From positions 620,001 to 684,000 of the forward strand of contig CAWJKM010000003.1 in the NCBI GenBank assembly GCA_963843525.1: DNA of 64,000 bases, given 5' to 3'. Source of the DNA: DATJPR01 sp963843525. GTDB taxonomy: Bacteria; Bacteroidota; Ignavibacteria; UBA10030; UBA6906. The translations under genes and the position numbers were made by a program. Positions 34,635-44,526 of this stretch are shown here, piece by piece. The notes under the pieces were generated by a model, which was not told the DNA's origin, did no database searches, and worked only from the letters and a program-made list of their open reading frames with translations. How positions within the stretch are numbered: the stretch's first letter is position 1; the number at the start of each line of letters is the position of its first letter.

Positions 34635-37600
34635 GCTGCCCGGGTACGATGTCCGGGAGGAACTCACCCACGGTGCCGCATCGCTGATTCTGCGGGCTGT
34701 CAAGACGGCGGATGGCGTTCCGGTGATCGTCAAGACTCCCTTGCCGGGAAAAGGTTCACTCAAGGAGAGCGTGCGGCTGTATCATGAGTATGAACTTCTC
34801 CGTTCCATCGGCCTTCCCGGGGTTGTCCGTGCCCATGGCCTGGTGAAAATGCGCGGCGAGCCGGCCCTTATCCTGGAGGATTTCGGCGGGACAAGCCTGG
34901 AAGTCCATCTCCGGTCGCATCGGCTCGACCTCGCCGCCGTTCTACGAATCGCCCTTCAGGTGGTCTCAACGCTTGGTGAGATTCACGCGCGTCGGATTGT
35001 TCACAAGGATGTCAATCCGTCGAATCTCATCATCAACCCGGCAACGGAAGAAGTCAAGGTCACCGATTTCGGGATCGCTTCGCAAATCCCCGGCGAGATG
35101 GCCTCTGCCGGAGGGGCACTCGTGCTGGAGGGGACCCTTCCCTACATGTCACCCGAACAAACCGGGCGGGTGAACAGGGTAATCGACTATCGGGCCGATT
35201 TCTATGCCCTTGGCGTGACATTGTATGAACTCCTGATCGGATGGCTGCCTTTCCAATCTTCGGATCCGATGGAGCTCATTCACGCGCACATCGCCCGGAT
35301 TCCGCCGGCCCCCTCCGACCTTAACCCGGGAATTCCGAGGATCGTCTCCGATATTGTCATGAAGCTCCTCGCGAAAAGCGCTGACGACCGGTATCAGAAC
35401 GCGTTCGGGCTCCGGATCGATCTGGAAGAGTGCTTGCACCAATGGGGATCCCGGGGGGCCATCGCGGGGTTCGTCCTCGGGACGAAGGATATTTCCGAAC
35501 AATTCCATCTGCCGCAGAGATTGTACGGGAGGGACCATGCGATCAGGGCACTTCGGGAATCCTTTGACCGGGTCTGCCGGGAGAAGCCAGGACTCCTTAT
35601 TGTCAGGGGTCCTGCCGGCATAGGCAAGTCCGCTCTGGTACGGGAACTCCAGGAGCCCATCCTCCGCCGGCGGGGATTCTTCGTCACCGGCAAGTTTGAT
35701 CAGTTCTCCCATGACACCCCGTATGCCCCGTTTGCACACGCCTTCCGGGAATTGATCGATCACCTGCTCGTGGTGGGAGACGAGGAGCTTGACCGGTGGC
35801 GGACCGAGCTCCGGGACGCCCTCGGGACACTGGGTGCGGTGCTCTCGGCGGTTATTCCGGAAGCCGCCGTGATTCTTGGAGAACAACCTCCCCTCGAGGA
35901 ATTGCCAACGGCAGAATCGGAGCATCGATTCAAAAGTGCCATCGTCCGGTTCGTTCGGACCATTGCGGGGAGGGACCGCCCGCTCGTCGTGTTTATCGAT
36001 GACATGCAGTGGGCCGACAGCGCATCCACTGCCCTCCTTCAGCTTCTGCTCTCCGATGAGCATACAGAAGGGCTCATGCTTATTGCCGCCCTGAGGTCGG
36101 ACGAGATAGAGTCGACGCATCCTGCACATCTCGCTTTTCAGGAGCTGGCCCAACAGGGATTGGTGATTGACACCATTGAACTCAGGGAGCTCGCAGAACC
36201 CGACATCGGGATGCTGATTGCAGACAGCCTTCACGGCCGGCAGGAAGAGTCCGTCGAGCTCGCGACCATGGTCGCTGCAAAGACCGAAGGAAATCCATAC
36301 TTCGTCCTCGAATTTCTGAAATCCCTGCATCAGGAAGACCTCCTCCGCTTTGACCGGGAGACCCACGCTTGGGTATGGGATATCGAGGAGATCCGCAAAC
36401 GCGGGATCACGGACAATGTTGTCACGCTCATGACGGGCAAGATCGATAAACTTCCGGAGGCGACCAGGAAAGGGCTGCCGGTCGCCGCCTGCATAGGAAG
36501 CAGTTTCGACCTTCACACATTTGCCCAGGTCAACGGTCAGACGCAATCGCAGGCCGCCGATGCCTTGTGGCCCGCGGTCCAGGAAGGGATGATCCTGCCG
36601 ATAGGGGACTCCTACAAATTCGTAAAAGGATTTCACGACGCCCTCACCGGGGGAGCATACCTCGCGCCTGTCAATTTTCTTGATGTGGAATACCGTTTTG
36701 CGCACGACAGAGTGCAACAGGCGGCCTATCTCAGGGAATCGGCGGAGCGGAGGTCAATCCTGCATCATGACATTGCCCGCACGATGCTCGAGAAGGGGGT
36801 GGACGGAGAAACCAACCAACGGTTGTTCGCCATTGTGGCACAGTTCACCCTCGGACGGGAAAGGATCGACGGCGACAGTGAACGTCGGGAAGTCATGAAG
36901 CTGCAGTTGCTCGCCGGGAAGCGGGCAAAGAGCTCATCCGCATACGAGCCGGGCCTGAAGTATGTCTCCCAGGGAATCGATTTGATGCGCGATGAGGACT
37001 GGACGTCGGACCATGATCTGTGCAGTGATCTCCTCCTCGAACGGGGAGAGTGTGAATACCTCCTGGGCCATTTCACGGAGGCCGACAGGATCTTTGACGA
37101 ATGTCTCCGCCGCTTTTCAGAACCGGTCGAGCGGACCCGTACGTACAGTCTGAAGATCGACCTGTACAGTCACACCAGCGATATCGACCGCGCGCTCGAC
37201 ACCGGAATCATTGCGTTGGGCGAACTCGGCGTGCGGTTGACCCGACGCCCTTCCCGCGTGGCTCTCCTCGGAGAAATGGTCAAAGCGCGCTTGCGCATTC
37301 GAAATCGAAAGATCGAAGATCTCATCGACCTCCCCGGGATGAAGGCGGAAAAACCGCGCCTGGCAATCAACCTTCTCATGCGATTGTTCGGCATCGCGTA
37401 CTCTGAGAGCGAGGAGTTCAGCGCCCTCGTCGTGTCGAAAATGTTGAATCTCACACTCCGGTACGGGAACGCCGACGTTTCCGCGTATAGTTACGGCATT
37501 TACGGTCTGCTCCTCCGGGCGGGCTTCAGAGCCTACGCATCGGGCTACCAGCTGGGCGAGTTGGGCGTGCGGCTGAGCGAGAAATTCAATAACTCTCTCC

Positions 37601-39849
37601 TCCGGGGACGATGCAATTTCGTTATGGGAACCCTCCATGGTCACTGGGTCCATCATGCGCGAACGTGCCTCGACTTCATGGAAACAGCATACCGCCTGAC
37701 GTTTGAAAATGGAGACCTCCTCTATGCATCGTACGCGATGTCCCAGAAGGTGATGATCCAACTCGTTCTCGGCACTCCGCTCTCGATCGTTGCCGAGAGA
37801 GCCAGGGGGTATCTGGAATTCGTCCGGTCGATCCACCACGACGACATCGCTCACTATTTTGTGGTCCCGATACAATTCATCCGAAATCTCGAGGGAAAAA
37901 CACTCGGCCCCGGGTCCTTCGACGACGGGGAGTTTCACGAATCGGAGTATCGCCGGCTCCTGGACTCGACCAAATACACGCCCCCCAGAATGTACTATCG
38001 GTTTCTCAAATTGCAGACTCTCTGTCTGCATGGGTTCTTCGCGGAGGCCGTTGCATGCGCCGAGGAGTCGAAACCATTGGAGCATGCGATAATCGGTCAG
38101 GTGGCCGAGTGGGAATTCACATTGTTCTACGCGCTCGCCCTCGCGGGCGCTTCGTCCACGGAACAGCACAAAGCGACGCATGCGAAGAAACTCCGCCAGC
38201 TGGAAAGCAAACTCGCCCGCTGGGCGGCATATTCTCCTGCAAACCTTGAATGTCGCGCTCTTCTCGTCAGCGCGGAAACCGCCCGCCTCTCAGGAAGGAC
38301 GGAAGTGGCCATGACCCTGTACGATCGGGCGATCAGTTCGGCGCATGCCCATGAGTTCACACACGTGGAGGCGATCGCCTACGAGTACGCCGGCCGGTTT
38401 CACCTTTCGGCGGGACGCGAGCATATCGCAGCCGAATACCTGTCACTCGCCTGCAGGCTCTTCGCACAGTGGGGAGCAGCGGCCAAAACGCGGGAGTTGC
38501 GACAGGAATTCGCCGCGATCCTCCCCCTGCCGCCAGAGCAGACATCGCTCCGCAAGACGGGAGAAACTCACCCGACAGTGACGGATACTTCCATCCTCTC
38601 ACTCGATTTCCTGTCCGTCCTCAAGGCATCCCAGGCGCTTTCGGGCGAGATTGTGCTCCCGAAGCTTCTTGAACGAATGCTGAGTATCGTGCTTGAAAAC
38701 GCTGGCGCGGAACGCGGGGTCTTGATTACCGAACGGAACACGACGCTCGTGGTGGAGGCGGAACGGGACATCCGGGCCGATCGGACCAGGGTGGGATTGT
38801 CCGAGCCGCTCGAAAACAGCCCGTTGCTCTGCGAGGCGATCGTGCGTTATGTCGCCAGGACGAAACAGCAGGTGGTTGTGCACGATGCGGGACTGGATTC
38901 GAGGTTTGCGTCCGATTCCTATGTTGTGACAAATCGTCCCAGGGCCATTCTCTGCGTCCCGGTCCTTCACCATGCAAATCTTGCAGGCATTCTGTACCTC
39001 GAAAACAATCTTACTGCGGGTGCGTTTACGCCCGACCGGGTGGAAGTGTTGCGTCTCCTTTCAACACAGATTGCCGTCTCGATGGAGAACGCGCGACTCC
39101 ACGAGCAGGGAAGAGAACTCGCCCGGATGCAGGAGGAATTCCGTCTTGCCGCGAACATTCAGCGGGAACTTCTGCCCCAGTCCGCGCCCCGGATCAAAGG
39201 ATACACGCTTCTGGGAAAGAATATTCCCGCCCAGGCGGTGGGAGGTGACTATTTTGATTTCATCCCGATCGACGGATCACGGCTGGCCGTCTGTATCGGC
39301 GATGTCTCGGGCAAGGGACTGCCGGCCTCGTTGCTGATGGCAAATCTGCAGGCGACATTGCGCGGGCAGACCCTGCTGCACTCTGCGCCTTCCGAATGCC
39401 TGACCAGGGCAAACCGGCTCCTTCACGAGAGCACAAGTCCGGAGAAATTTGCGACGCTCTTCTACGGGATTCTGGATACGTCGCTCCATCGCCTGCACTA
39501 CAGCAATGCGGGACATGAATTCCCGCTCCTCGTCCGCGCCAGCGGCGAATACCTGCAGCTGGACAAGGGCGGGATTGGCCTGGGGATGCTCGACAATTTT
39601 GTCTTCGAAGAGGCGTCGCTCGACGTTGCGCCGGGTGACCTTCTCATCATGTACACCGACGGCGTCACCGAGGCGATGAATGCAGACGATGAGTTGTTCG
39701 GCAAGGACAGGCTGCTCCCGCTTGTCATTCCGAAGAGGGGCCAACCCGCCGAAGAAACCGTCGATGCCATCATCTCCGCGGTCAAGGCGCATGGCGGAGC
39801 CGCGCCACAGTCGGATGATATCACCCTTGTCGCTATCCAACGAACATAG
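34612..39849 (+). CDS. Giant signalling protein: Ser/Thr kinase - AAA ATPase - TPR-like helices - GAF - SpoIIE phosphatase
   Basis: GTG 34612 lies inside the previous gene. Domains in order: (1) Ser/Thr kinase ~7-275 with HKDVNPSNLI, DFGIA (~152) and MSPEQTGR. (2) Orc1-like/AAA ATPase ~305-700 with P-loop GPAGIGKSALV (~337) and Walker B VVFIDDMQWAD. (3) Helical TPR-like repeats ~750-1310. (4) GAF ~1330-1490 (KLLERMLSIVLENAGAERG..., LCVPVLH, GILYLENN). (5) SpoIIE/PP2C phosphatase ~1510-1745 with QRELLP, VGGDYFDF, IGDVSGKGLPASL, LFYGILD, YTDGVTEA and QSDDITLVA. The kinase-ATPase-GAF frame is common in bacteria with a histidine-kinase end; here the output is a phosphatase, so one chain holds opposing activities. 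No partner regulator is adjacent. Confidence 0.9.
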   Translation: MQSRLPFELPGYDVREELTHGAASLILRAVKTADGVPVIVKTPLPGKGSLKESVRLYHEYELLRSIGLPGVVRAHGLVKMRGEPALILEDFGGTSLEVHLRSHRLDLAAVLRIALQVVSTLGEIHARRIVHKDVNPSNLIINPATEEVKVTDFGIASQIPGEMASAGGALVLEGTLPYMSPEQTGRVNRVIDYRADFYALGVTLYELLIGWLPFQSSDPMELIHAHIARIPPAPSDLNPGIPRIVSDIVMKLLAKSADDRYQNAFGLRIDLEECLHQWGSRGAIAGFVLGTKDISEQFHLPQRLYGRDHAIRALRESFDRVCREKPGLLIVRGPAGIGKSALVRELQEPILRRRGFFVTGKFDQFSHDTPYAPFAHAFRELIDHLLVVGDEELDRWRTELRDALGTLGAVLSAVIPEAAVILGEQPPLEELPTAESEHRFKSAIVRFVRTIAGRDRPLVVFIDDMQWADSASTALLQLLLSDEHTEGLMLIAALRSDEIESTHPAHLAFQELAQQGLVIDTIELRELAEPDIGMLIADSLHGRQEESVELATMVAAKTEGNPYFVLEFLKSLHQEDLLRFDRETHAWVWDIEEIRKRGITDNVVTLMTGKIDKLPEATRKGLPVAACIGSSFDLHTFAQVNGQTQSQAADALWPAVQEGMILPIGDSYKFVKGFHDALTGGAYLAPVNFLDVEYRFAHDRVQQAAYLRESAERRSILHHDIARTMLEKGVDGETNQRLFAIVAQFTLGRERIDGDSERREVMKLQLLAGKRAKSSSAYEPGLKYVSQGIDLMRDEDWTSDHDLCSDLLLERGECEYLLGHFTEADRIFDECLRRFSEPVERTRTYSLKIDLYSHTSDIDRALDTGIIALGELGVRLTRRPSRVALLGEMVKARLRIRNRKIEDLIDLPGMKAEKPRLAINLLMRLFGIAYSESEEFSALVVSKMLNLTLRYGNADVSAYSYGIYGLLLRAGFRAYASGYQLGELGVRLSEKFNNSLLRGRCNFVMGTLHGHWVHHARTCLDFMETAYRLTFENGDLLYASYAMSQKVMIQLVLGTPLSIVAERARGYLEFVRSIHHDDIAHYFVVPIQFIRNLEGKTLGPGSFDDGEFHESEYRRLLDSTKYTPPRMYYRFLKLQTLCLHGFFAEAVACAEESKPLEHAIIGQVAEWEFTLFYALALAGASSTEQHKATHAKKLRQLESKLARWAAYSPANLECRALLVSAETARLSGRTEVAMTLYDRAISSAHAHEFTHVEAIAYEYAGRFHLSAGREHIAAEYLSLACRLFAQWGAAAKTRELRQEFAAILPLPPEQTSLRKTGETHPTVTDTSILSLDFLSVLKASQALSGEIVLPKLLERMLSIVLENAGAERGVLITERNTTLVVEAERDIRADRTRVGLSEPLENSPLLCEAIVRYVARTKQQVVVHDAGLDSRFASDSYVVTNRPRAILCVPVLHHANLAGILYLENNLTAGAFTPDRVEVLRLLSTQIAVSMENARLHEQGRELARMQEEFRLAANIQRELLPQSAPRIKGYTLLGKNIPAQAVGGDYFDFIPIDGSRLAVCIGDVSGKGLPASLLMANLQATLRGQTLLHSAPSECLTRANRLLHESTSPEKFATLFYGILDTSLHRLHYSNAGHEFPLLVRASGEYLQLDKGGIGLGMLDNFVFEEASLDVAPGDLLIMYTDGVTEAMNADDELFGKDRLLPLVIPKRGQPAEETVDAIISAVKAHGGAAPQSDDITLVAIQRT

Positions 39850-39958
39850 GATTCAGGCGGCGGCTCGCATACTGCAGAGACACGGAAGGAAACATCTTCG
39901 GAATTGTGCAGAATGACCCTTCCGCCCGCTGGGGGACGGGAGGGAGAACGCGGTCCCG

Positions 39959-41608
39959 TTACAGCCGCACACCGACTTCGACCTGAAACTGGACACTATT
40001 CATCGTGTTGTCCAGCACGTAATCACCCCGGAGGATACTGTAGAAGGTCCGGGAAAGGTCCCAGTATGCATCCATGGTGAACGTCTGCGTCAGATAGACC
40101 TGGTGGAGCGGCCCGATGCCGAAGGCGTAGTGATCATACCGCAGGGTCAGGTCGAGACGCGAGAAGAACCTGCGATCCATCGAAACCGTGAAATCATCGC
40201 CGTTGAGGTACGGCCCGACCGAATTCGCATAACGGAAACCGGCGTTGATTCTTGTGCCCGCAAGGTCCGTCGCGCGTCCCGATCCGGTGAGAGTGTGTGA
40301 TGGGCGGACATCGCCCTGGCGGATGCGATAACCGGCGGAGCCCGTCAACGAAACATCCCGTGAAAGCCGCGTGGTGACGCTCGCACGAAATCCGTGTTGC
40401 AGGGCGTCGTCGAAGAGGCTGTCGGGAATGCTCTTCATCGTCTCAAAGAGATAGACAGGCCGCGTTTCGTCGTACGAGACACTGCCGGACAACCACCACG
40501 CAGGATAGTAATTCAGAAAGAGCGACGCATTGGAGAGGCTGGCCGTGGAAGTCTGTCCGCCGTTGCGTATTCCATTCAGTCCGACTTCCGCGCTGCCAAA
40601 TGCCTGAAACGATGAACCAAGAAAGGCCGTCCCCTGGAGGGCGATGAATTGCCGGTCCAGGTTCCCGTGAAGCGTCTGGCGGGCGTAGGCGACCGTCCCT
40701 TCAAAATCGTTTTGTGATCCATTGTCGTTCTGGTAGCCAACAAAGATCGCGCTCTTGGTCTGAGCCCCCTGGATTCCCGGCGCGGTTTGTTCGATTCCCC
40801 TCCCGACGGCGACACCCCCGATCACTCCCCCTGCGCGTGCGAAGACCTCCCCTCCATCGAACAACCCGAGGCCGCTGACATAGCGCGAGACCATTCTGCC
40901 GACGGTGAACCCGAAATGATCGGCCGGCCGATCCATACTCAAGCGAAGATCGTAGACGTCGATTCTCGATTTCGTTGCCGCCCCATAGCGGACGTAGCCG
41001 TTCGTGAAGTCAGAGAAGAACCTTGTGTTCAACGACAACGACATTCCCGTCTGCTCCAGGTTCGTCACATTGAGGTATGCCAGGAGTGCAGGCTCCTGGA
41101 TGTTGAGTCGTGAATCCGCCGCGATCTCACCGATGTACTGGAACGCCAGCCGGCCCCGCACAACGTTTGACCGGGGAGCCGCAATGTGAAACGGGGATGA
41201 CGGTTCGGTCCCCGGGGCTGCCGGCGCTGCCAGGGATGTGTCGGGGGGTGACGGTTTCCCGGCCGTACCTGCATGTTCCGTCAGGATCACGCCGGTATCA
41301 CCGGGCCGGCAGAGGGAATCCGCCGCAACAATCCGGGCAGCACTCGAGTGAGGGGCTACGGTGGAGACGCGGGCGGTGGCGATGCGCACACCCGCCCGGT
41401 AGACGACGACGGAATCGCCCGGAGCAACTCCCTCTTCATTCCCTGCGTCGAAATAAAGCTGAGCCGAGGTCACATACGTCACATTCATCCGCAAGCCGGA
41501 AAGATGCTGGGCCCGGACAACCGGAGATCCGCATAGGAGCAGGAGGATGATCACGGGCCACGGTTTCAACGCAGTTGTCCTTATGGTCTCGAATGACAGC
41601 GATAACAT
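39959..41608 (-). CDS. Outer-membrane beta-barrel protein of the multihaem cytochrome operon
   Basis: ATG 41608 opens a signal peptide (MLSLSFETIRTTALKPW..., ends VVRAQ). The ORF can be extended to 41692 but without sense. Residues ~33-110 form a small SH3-like beta domain (EGVAPGDSVVVYRAGVRIATARV). From ~160 on, the sequence consists of amphipathic strands (GRLAFQYIGEI, DVYDLRLSMDRPADHFGFTVGR, ... DLTLRYDHYAFGIG, QVEVGVRL). Its start overlaps the end of the 10-haem cytochrome gene by 28 bases. In porin-cytochrome systems a barrel surrounds a multihaem cytochrome to pass electrons through the outer membrane; the order here suggests such a role. Confidence 0.75.
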   Translation of the reverse strand: MLSLSFETIRTTALKPWPVIILLLLCGSPVVRAQHLSGLRMNVTYVTSAQLYFDAGNEEGVAPGDSVVVYRAGVRIATARVSTVAPHSSAARIVAADSLCRPGDTGVILTEHAGTAGKPSPPDTSLAAPAAPGTEPSSPFHIAAPRSNVVRGRLAFQYIGEIAADSRLNIQEPALLAYLNVTNLEQTGMSLSLNTRFFSDFTNGYVRYGAATKSRIDVYDLRLSMDRPADHFGFTVGRMVSRYVSGLGLFDGGEVFARAGGVIGGVAVGRGIEQTAPGIQGAQTKSAIFVGYQNDNGSQNDFEGTVAYARQTLHGNLDRQFIALQGTAFLGSSFQAFGSAEVGLNGIRNGGQTSTASLSNASLFLNYYPAWWLSGSVSYDETRPVYLFETMKSIPDSLFDDALQHGFRASVTTRLSRDVSLTGSAGYRIRQGDVRPSHTLTGSGRATDLAGTRINAGFRYANSVGPYLNGDDFTVSMDRRFFSRLDLTLRYDHYAFGIGPLHQVYLTQTFTMDAYWDLSRTFYSILRGDYVLDNTMNSVQFQVEVGVRL

Positions 41609-42417
41609 GCTGTGCTCTTGTACTCGTAGCCTGACCGTCCGGCATGACGTGCGTCGGTGCGGTCTTTCGAATGCTCGTGGCAATCGATGCATTCAAACGT
41701 TGTGTAATTCGGTTGAGCGAGGTGGCAATCCGCACACGTGTTCCACACACCCGGATGGTGAGTTGCCCCGTCGCTGATCGGGAAATACCCGTCGTGCGGG
41801 AAAAACGCCGCAGGTTGCCAGGTCAACGCGCGATGGCATGTGGCGCACTCCAGCGAGAACCCTGCCTGCTGATGATTCGGGTTGGTCGCCGCGAGGTATT
41901 GTGATCTGTGACAGGCGACGCACTCCACGGGGGTTCCCCGGAAGCGGTTGTTCGCATGGCAAGCTCCACAGGGGAGTGATTCATGAATTCCACGCGTGGG
42001 AAAGTCCGTCTTGTCATGATCAAACGAGGCCAGCCAGGAAGTGGCATGAAGATCATGACAGAGTGTACAGTCCGTTCCAAACCCGGCTTGGCGATGGTTG
42101 ACGGTGAGCGCACCATCATAATCCCGCTTATGACAGGATATGCATTCGCTCTGGGTCCCCTGAAATCGGAGGTTCCGGTGGCAGGACACGCAGGTCGTTG
42201 ACCTGTGCGCTCCGGTCAGAGGAAAGCTTGTGGTGTCATGGTCAAATGTCGCCGGCACTGCCACTTCATGCCAGTTTTGTGTTGTATGGCAGTCAGTGCA
42301 TGGGATCGCGAGGGGTCCGTGGGGCGAATCCTGTGCAAGCAGCAAAGTGGGCCAGGACAGGAGGAGCAAGAAGGCTTTTCCCGTGCGATGACACCTGGCA
42401 GGCAGTGTTACCCGCAT
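41581..42417 (-). CDS. Secreted decahaem c-type cytochrome
   Basis: ATG 42417 is preceded by AAGGTGAG and starts a signal peptide cut near TLLLAQ; an upstream start at 42528 is not supported. Ten CxxCH haem sites can be counted in 278 residues: CTDCH, CVSCH, CISCH, CTLCH, CGACH, CVACH, CATCH, CADCH, CIDCH, CYRCH. Several follow the repeat FDHD.T.FP..G.H....C..CH, shared with the larger cytochrome upstream, so the two are related by repeat type. Distal His residues are frequent, so bis-His ligation is likely. Middle gene of a three-gene operon; 59 bases separate it from the 20-haem gene. Confidence 0.93.
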   Translation of the reverse strand: MRVTLPARCHRTGKAFLLLLSWPTLLLAQDSPHGPLAIPCTDCHTTQNWHEVAVPATFDHDTTSFPLTGAHRSTTCVSCHRNLRFQGTQSECISCHKRDYDGALTVNHRQAGFGTDCTLCHDLHATSWLASFDHDKTDFPTRGIHESLPCGACHANNRFRGTPVECVACHRSQYLAATNPNHQQAGFSLECATCHRALTWQPAAFFPHDGYFPISDGATHHPGVWNTCADCHLAQPNYTTFECIDCHEHSKDRTDARHAGRSGYEYKSTACYRCHSRP

Positions 42418-42476
42418 GCCCTCACCTTTTTCAATGTTCTTCAATGTTTTCGACAAAGCTCCGGTCGAGAGAACGC

Positions 42477-44378
42477 TTAATGCATTTTCGCATCGCCGGT
42501 GGAACCCGGCGCATGGCAGTCCTCGCATGCGATGCCCAGGGGCCTGTACCGTACGACGTTCTTGTTATTGATACGCTCCTGCTTGTGACATTGTGCGCAG
42601 GGGACCGATTCGTGTTGGCCGGTGAGTGGAAAACGCGTTTTGGAATGGTTCAATGTGATATTCTTCCAGGAGACCGCAGTATGGCACGGTTCGCAGCGAG
42701 TCGTCCCGTTGGCGGCGAATTGCCCGGCGTGGGGCTCCTCGTGACAGCTGGCGCAAGCGGTTGCCACCCCAACATAACGAACGGGCGTGGCCTTCACGTG
42801 GCATTTTTCACAGGGTACCGCTGCGTGTTTCCCTTCAAGCGGGAAATTGGTTTTCGCATGATCGAACAGGAGGTTCTTCCAGGCGCTCGTTGTATGACAG
42901 GACTCGCATGACCCTGACCGTGCGGCAAACTGTCCCCCATGAGGATCCTTATGACAGGTTCTGCACGTCGGAGTCCCGTCCCAGCGGAAGCGGCGGGTGC
43001 TCTTCGCCTTCACTGCATTTGCCACGTGGCATGCTGTGCATGGCGTAGCGAGGTGGGCTCCTGTCAGTGGAAAGGATGACCTGTTATGATCATCAACCGT
43101 GTATGTCACGGGCGTGAAACTCTGTTCGGTGTGGCATGTTTCACATCGTCCCTTGTCGGGTCGCGAAGCGAACTGCCCGGCATGAGCGTCTGCATGGCAA
43201 TCCGCGCAGGCCTGGAAACGGGTAATGTGGAAGCCGAATTCCCCGCTGGCATTCCTTGCGCGGTTGGATCGGGCGTGGCAGCTCTCACATGCCAGGCGTG
43301 CGTGCGCGCCCCGAAGGGGGAAACGGGTTCTTCCGTGATCGAACTCCACCTTCGCAACTCGCGTCCACGATTCCGTGGAATGGCAGCCGGTGCAAGCCTT
43401 CTGAAATGATCCATGATGCGGATCGGCATGGCATGACTCGCAAGTGGAAAAAGCCAGCCCCCGGTAGAGGACCGCCTGTGTGTTTTCGACCTTCCTGTTG
43501 TGGCAGGATGCGCACTCCACTTTCACGTGCCTGCCCGTCAGCGGAAAACGTGTCCGATCGTGGGAAAACTTCGTCGCGGGTTTCCATCCGTTTTCCGTGT
43601 GACACTGGTTGCACGTTTCAGTGAATTGCCCCCGGTGTTGATCGACATGACAGGAGAGACACGTCGATGCCAATCCCAGATATGTCGTGTGCCGTTTCGG
43701 AAGGAGTTTGAGGATGTCTGCCGCCGTCACGCGGCTGTTCTCGTGGCAAGAGTCACACTGGACGCCCGCGTGCTTGCCCAGAAGCGGATAGCCGGTGGTC
43801 CGATGATCGAACGTCCTACGATCAAAATGAACAATCTGGAAATCTCTTCCATGGTGCTCGCTGTGGCATTCGGCACACTGTTTCCCGATCACCGTCGCGT
43901 GGAATCCCTTCCGGGCCTGCATCCGCACGGAAATCTCGCTGTGACATCCGAGGCAGCGATCGTTCGAAAGGGTCTTCCCGATGGTATGGCACTTCGTACA
44001 GTTTTCCACTCCTTCGAGCGAAGCGTGCCCTCGCGAAAGGTCCCCCGGCGATATTTGTGAAAACGCCACCACGGGAGCAAGCAGCAGAAACGAGACCACC
44101 AACGAGGAGAGAAGCACGCCTCGTGACCGTTTCGTCCCTTGCCGGAACACAGGAGCACATACCGGGGCGGGGGCGGTCGACGTAATGGACGAATCCGGCG
44201 AAGAAACCGGGAGGGGATCAGTGGATGGCTTGTCTACGCGGGCGTTTCGGTTCGCACGCTTCGACCCTGAAAAGACGAATGAGGCCCGGGCTCCCGGCCT
44301 ATTGCGAAGTGTTGAAAGAGACCGGGCGGAGGTTCCGGAGTTACGACAACCGGATCTTACCTGGCGGAGGAGTACCAT
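42477..44378 (-). CDS. Twenty-haem c-type cytochrome
   Basis: Twenty CxxCH motifs are countable from CTKCH to CEDCH. Most lie in a ~45-residue repeat of the form FDH..T.FPL.G.H....C..CH...... C..CH.D.H.GQF. A hydrophobic segment (VLLSSLVVSFLLLAPVVAFSQ) precedes the first haem. The start is uncertain. ATG 44378 leaves ~88 residues before that segment, a basic, Pro/Ser-rich stretch. GTG 44117 would make the segment a normal signal peptide and give ~546 residues. No Shine-Dalgarno decides; the short form is more sensible biologically. First gene of the operon with the 10-haem protein and the barrel; an electron carrier in the periplasm or at the cell surface. Confidence 0.9.
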   Translation of the reverse strand: MVLLRQVRSGCRNSGTSARSLSTLRNRPGARASFVFSGSKRANRNARVDKPSTDPLPVSSPDSSITSTAPAPVCAPVFRQGTKRSRGVLLSSLVVSFLLLAPVVAFSQISPGDLSRGHASLEGVENCTKCHTIGKTLSNDRCLGCHSEISVRMQARKGFHATVIGKQCAECHSEHHGRDFQIVHFDRRTFDHRTTGYPLLGKHAGVQCDSCHENSRVTAADILKLLPKRHTTYLGLASTCLSCHVDQHRGQFTETCNQCHTENGWKPATKFSHDRTRFPLTGRHVKVECASCHNRKVENTQAVLYRGLAFSTCESCHADPHHGSFQKACTGCHSTESWTRVAKVEFDHGRTRFPLRGAHARLACESCHARSNRARNASGEFGFHITRFQACADCHADAHAGQFASRPDKGRCETCHTEQSFTPVTYTVDDHNRSSFPLTGAHLATPCTACHVANAVKAKSTRRFRWDGTPTCRTCHKDPHGGQFAARSGSCESCHTTSAWKNLLFDHAKTNFPLEGKHAAVPCEKCHVKATPVRYVGVATACASCHEEPHAGQFAANGTTRCEPCHTAVSWKNITLNHSKTRFPLTGQHESVPCAQCHKQERINNKNVVRYRPLGIACEDCHAPGSTGDAKMH

Positions 44379-44526
44379 GATTTCAATATTGATGAATCTG
44401 CGAAGCAAAAAATCGGTGAGTGGACTTCAAAGAGGTAGCAGTGAAGGCGCTTGAATCAAGCCCGTTCAATGTTGGCGGATGAGAAAACGCAGTGTACGTT
44501 TTTAATACAAGAATTTTCGCGATCAG

